Shown here piece after piece: positions 4,640 to 6,126 of a stretch of DNA of 6,126 nt. Each line of letters opens with the position of its first letter. The first letter of the stretch is position 1. Under the pieces are notes generated by a model. That model ran no database searches, was not told the origin of the DNA, and worked only from the letters and a program-made list of their open reading frames with translations. The stretch is from JBBDSJ01 sp040905025 (GTDB lineage: Bacteria; Pseudomonadota; Gammaproteobacteria; Methylohalomonadales; Methylohalomonadaceae): assembly GCA_040905025.1 (NCBI GenBank), contig JBBDSJ010000077.1:1-6126 (forward strand), written 5' to 3'. A program made the translations under genes and the position numbers.

Positions 4640-4653
4640 GCAGGTATTAATAC

Positions 4654-6126
4654 ATGAAAAGAATGCTGATCAATGCGACGCAGCCGGAAGAGCTGCGCGT
4701 CGCCCTCGTCGATGGCCAACGGCTGTACGATCTCGATATCGAGTCGAGTAGTCGCGAACAGACCAAATCCAACGTTTACAAATGCAAAGTCGTCCGCATT
4801 GAGCCCAGTCTTGAAGCGGCGTTTGTAGATTTTGGCGCTGAACGCCATGGTTTCCTGCCATTCAAGGAAATAGCCCGCTCGCTGTTTGATGAAGACGCGA
4901 TCAAGGGTCGTTTCAATGTCAAGGATCACCTTCAGGTCGGTCAGGAACTCATTATCCAGGTTGAAAAGCCCGAGCGCGGCAATAAAGGCGCGGCACTGAC
5001 TACATTTGTCAGTCTGGCTGGCCGTTACCTCGTGCTCATGCCCAACAACCCCCGTGCCGGTGGTGTATCCCGTCAGATTGAAGGCGATGATCGCGCCGAA
5101 GCCCGTGAAGCAATGAGTTCACTGGAAATTCCCGAAGGTATGGGGTTGATTCTGCGTACTGCAGGCGTTGGCAAGTCAGGCGAAGAACTGCAATGGGATC
5201 TGGACTATCTGTTACGTGTCTGGTCTGCGATTGAGACAGCCACCAGGGAACGTGCAGCACCCTTCCTGATCTATCGCGAAAGCGAAGTTATTATTCGTGC
5301 GATCCGTGATTACCTGCGCCAGGACATCAATGAGATCCTGATTGATAATACTGAAGTCTATGACCGTGCGCGGGATTTCATGCAGCAGGTGATGCCGCAG
5401 AATCTCAGCAAGTTGAAGCTGTACGATGATCGCGAACCCCTGTTTACCCGTTATCAGGTTGAGAACCAGATTGAGTCGGCATTCTCACGCGAGGTTACCC
5501 TGCCATCCGGTGGCGCCGTCATTATTGATCACACCGAAGCGTTGATTTCGATCGATATCAACTCTGCCCGTTCAACGGCAGGCAGTGATATCGAGGACAC
5601 GGCATTGAATACCAACCTCGAAGCAGCTGAAGAAATTGCCCGCCAGTTACGTCTGCGTGATATCGGCGGACTGATCGTGATTGATTTTATCGACATGATG
5701 AATCCACGTAACCAGCGTGAAGTTGAAAACAAGATGCGTGACAGCGTGCATGATGATCGTGCGCGGGTTCAGGTTAATCGCATTTCCCGTTTTGGATTAC
5801 TGGAAATGTCACGCCAGCGGTTACGGCCCTCGCTTGGTGAATCCAGCCATATTGTTTGCCCGCGCTGTGATGGCACCGGCCATATACGCGGAGTTGAATC
5901 ATTATCGTTGTCAGTCCTTCGTCTGATCGAAGAAGAATCAATGAAAGAGAACACTGCAAAAGTTGTTGCCCAGTTACCCGTCGATGTGGCCACTTTCCTG
6001 TTGAATGAAAAACGCATCAGCCTGCATGAAATTGAGCAGCGTACTGCTGTAGGCATTATTCTCATTCCGAACATTGATATGGAAACACCGCGTTATTCGG
6101 TGCAACGTATCCGGCAGAACGATGAT
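4654..6126 (+). CDS. rne: Ribonuclease E, catalytic region (partial, open at the right edge)
   Basis: Essential endoribonuclease that initiates mRNA decay and processes rRNA and tRNA precursors; it is the core of the RNA degradosome on the inner membrane. The first 491 residues are visible and follow E. coli RNase E almost line by line from MKRMLINATQPEELRVALVDG. Domains are an RNase H-like fold with an embedded S1 RNA-binding domain (about 36-119), the 5'-monophosphate sensor region with LRTAGVGKS (R168, T169), and the DNase I-like catalytic domain with magnesium ligands D301 (SIDINSAR) and D344 (VIDFIDM). The zinc-link cysteines C402 and C405 (CPRCDGTG) hold the tetramer together. The small domain begins after about 415. 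The ATG is preceded by AGG nine bases upstream. The membrane helix and degradosome-scaffold tail, which would separate RNase E from RNase G, lie beyond the window. Long leader and position next to rluC favour rne. One oddity is Cys44 in YKCK, where E. coli has YKGK. Confidence 0.97.
   Translation, partial: MKRMLINATQPEELRVALVDGQRLYDLDIESSSREQTKSNVYKCKVVRIEPSLEAAFVDFGAERHGFLPFKEIARSLFDEDAIKGRFNVKDHLQVGQELIIQVEKPERGNKGAALTTFVSLAGRYLVLMPNNPRAGGVSRQIEGDDRAEAREAMSSLEIPEGMGLILRTAGVGKSGEELQWDLDYLLRVWSAIETATRERAAPFLIYRESEVIIRAIRDYLRQDINEILIDNTEVYDRARDFMQQVMPQNLSKLKLYDDREPLFTRYQVENQIESAFSREVTLPSGGAVIIDHTEALISIDINSARSTAGSDIEDTALNTNLEAAEEIARQLRLRDIGGLIVIDFIDMMNPRNQREVENKMRDSVHDDRARVQVNRISRFGLLEMSRQRLRPSLGESSHIVCPRCDGTGHIRGVESLSLSVLRLIEEESMKENTAKVVAQLPVDVATFLLNEKRISLHEIEQRTAVGIILIPNIDMETPRYSVQRIRQNDD

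Larger units (their letters stand above)
4055..4653. other. rluC-rne divergent intergenic region and rne leader (599 bp)
   Basis: No protein gene is supported. Left part (4055-4260): candidate divergent promoters and two AT-rich inverted repeats. Right part (about 4266-4653): the predicted rne 5' leader with several hairpins. Short open frames (4300-4497 and 4569-4751 plus, 4229-4423 minus) have no family resemblance or convincing ribosome binding sites. E. coli rne has a 361-nt structured leader used for autoregulation; the distance from the better promoter here to the rne start is about 390 nt. That this leader serves the same purpose is an inference from position and structure. Confidence 0.7.

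Noticed and set aside
4569..4751. Possible 60-residue upstream open frame that overlaps the rne start
   Set aside because: It has only a weak AAAGAG before its ATG, most of its second half is an out-of-frame reading of the conserved rne coding sequence, and its ATG lies inside the composite stem-loop. Translation of it could in principle affect rne, but nothing in the sequence supports it as a gene.
1..6126. Novel defence, mobile or CRISPR-type system
   Set aside because: Every long reading frame is accounted for by conserved housekeeping families in a conserved order; no direct-repeat arrays, transposase motifs, integrase sites or toxin-antitoxin-like gene pairs were seen.

Overview
The window is a piece of a core, housekeeping chromosome region from a gammaproteobacterium, very probably a draft or metagenome assembly because it contains a run of exactly 100 N. 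The gene order is the conserved neighbourhood plsX - rpmF - yceD - maf(yceF) - sppA-type peptidase - HAD phosphatase - rluC - rne. Escherichia coli has the same block without the peptidase and HAD genes; as far as I recall, Pseudomonas-type genomes carry both extra genes in this place. That points to a non-enteric gammaproteobacterium; I cannot name the genus. No mobile element, CRISPR array, tRNA or rRNA gene, or phage-like or foreign-looking segment was seen.

Layout from left to right. 1-110 (minus) is the first 36 codons of plsX. 315-506 (minus) is rpmF (ribosomal protein L32) and 569-1111 (minus) is yceD, so these three form a minus-strand operon linking ribosome assembly to phospholipid synthesis. 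1112-1244 is a divergent control region with a good sigma70-type promoter on each strand. 1245-1832 (plus) is maf/yceF, the only plus-strand gene in the left part. It ends 13 bp from the end of the convergent peptidase gene (1846-2835, minus). 2908-3399 (minus) is the C-terminal part of a HAD phosphatase, 3400-3499 is the N gap, and 3500-4054 (minus) is the N-terminal part of the pseudouridine synthase rluC. 4055-4653 is a 599-bp intergenic region. From 4654 to the window end (plus) runs the catalytic half of RNase E (rne), which is open at the right edge.

The genes share an RNA and ribosome theme: L32, the YceD protein (in E. coli and plants tied to 23S rRNA), 23S rRNA pseudouridylation by RluC, and rRNA/mRNA processing by RNase E. 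PlsX starts phospholipid synthesis. Maf and the HAD protein are small hydrolases, and the S49 peptidase is membrane anchored.

The most interesting part is the region upstream of rne. It holds two plausible promoters, two AT-rich inverted repeats and an mRNA leader of roughly 390-510 nt with several hairpins, including a long composite stem-loop ending two bases before the rne ribosome binding site. This fits the known autoregulation of E. coli rne through its 361-nt structured leader, but the sequence here should be tested as its own case. I found no evidence for a wholly new biological system. The other useful observation is that the 100-N gap must hide about 0.6 kb, because the missing parts of two genes cannot fit in 100 bases.
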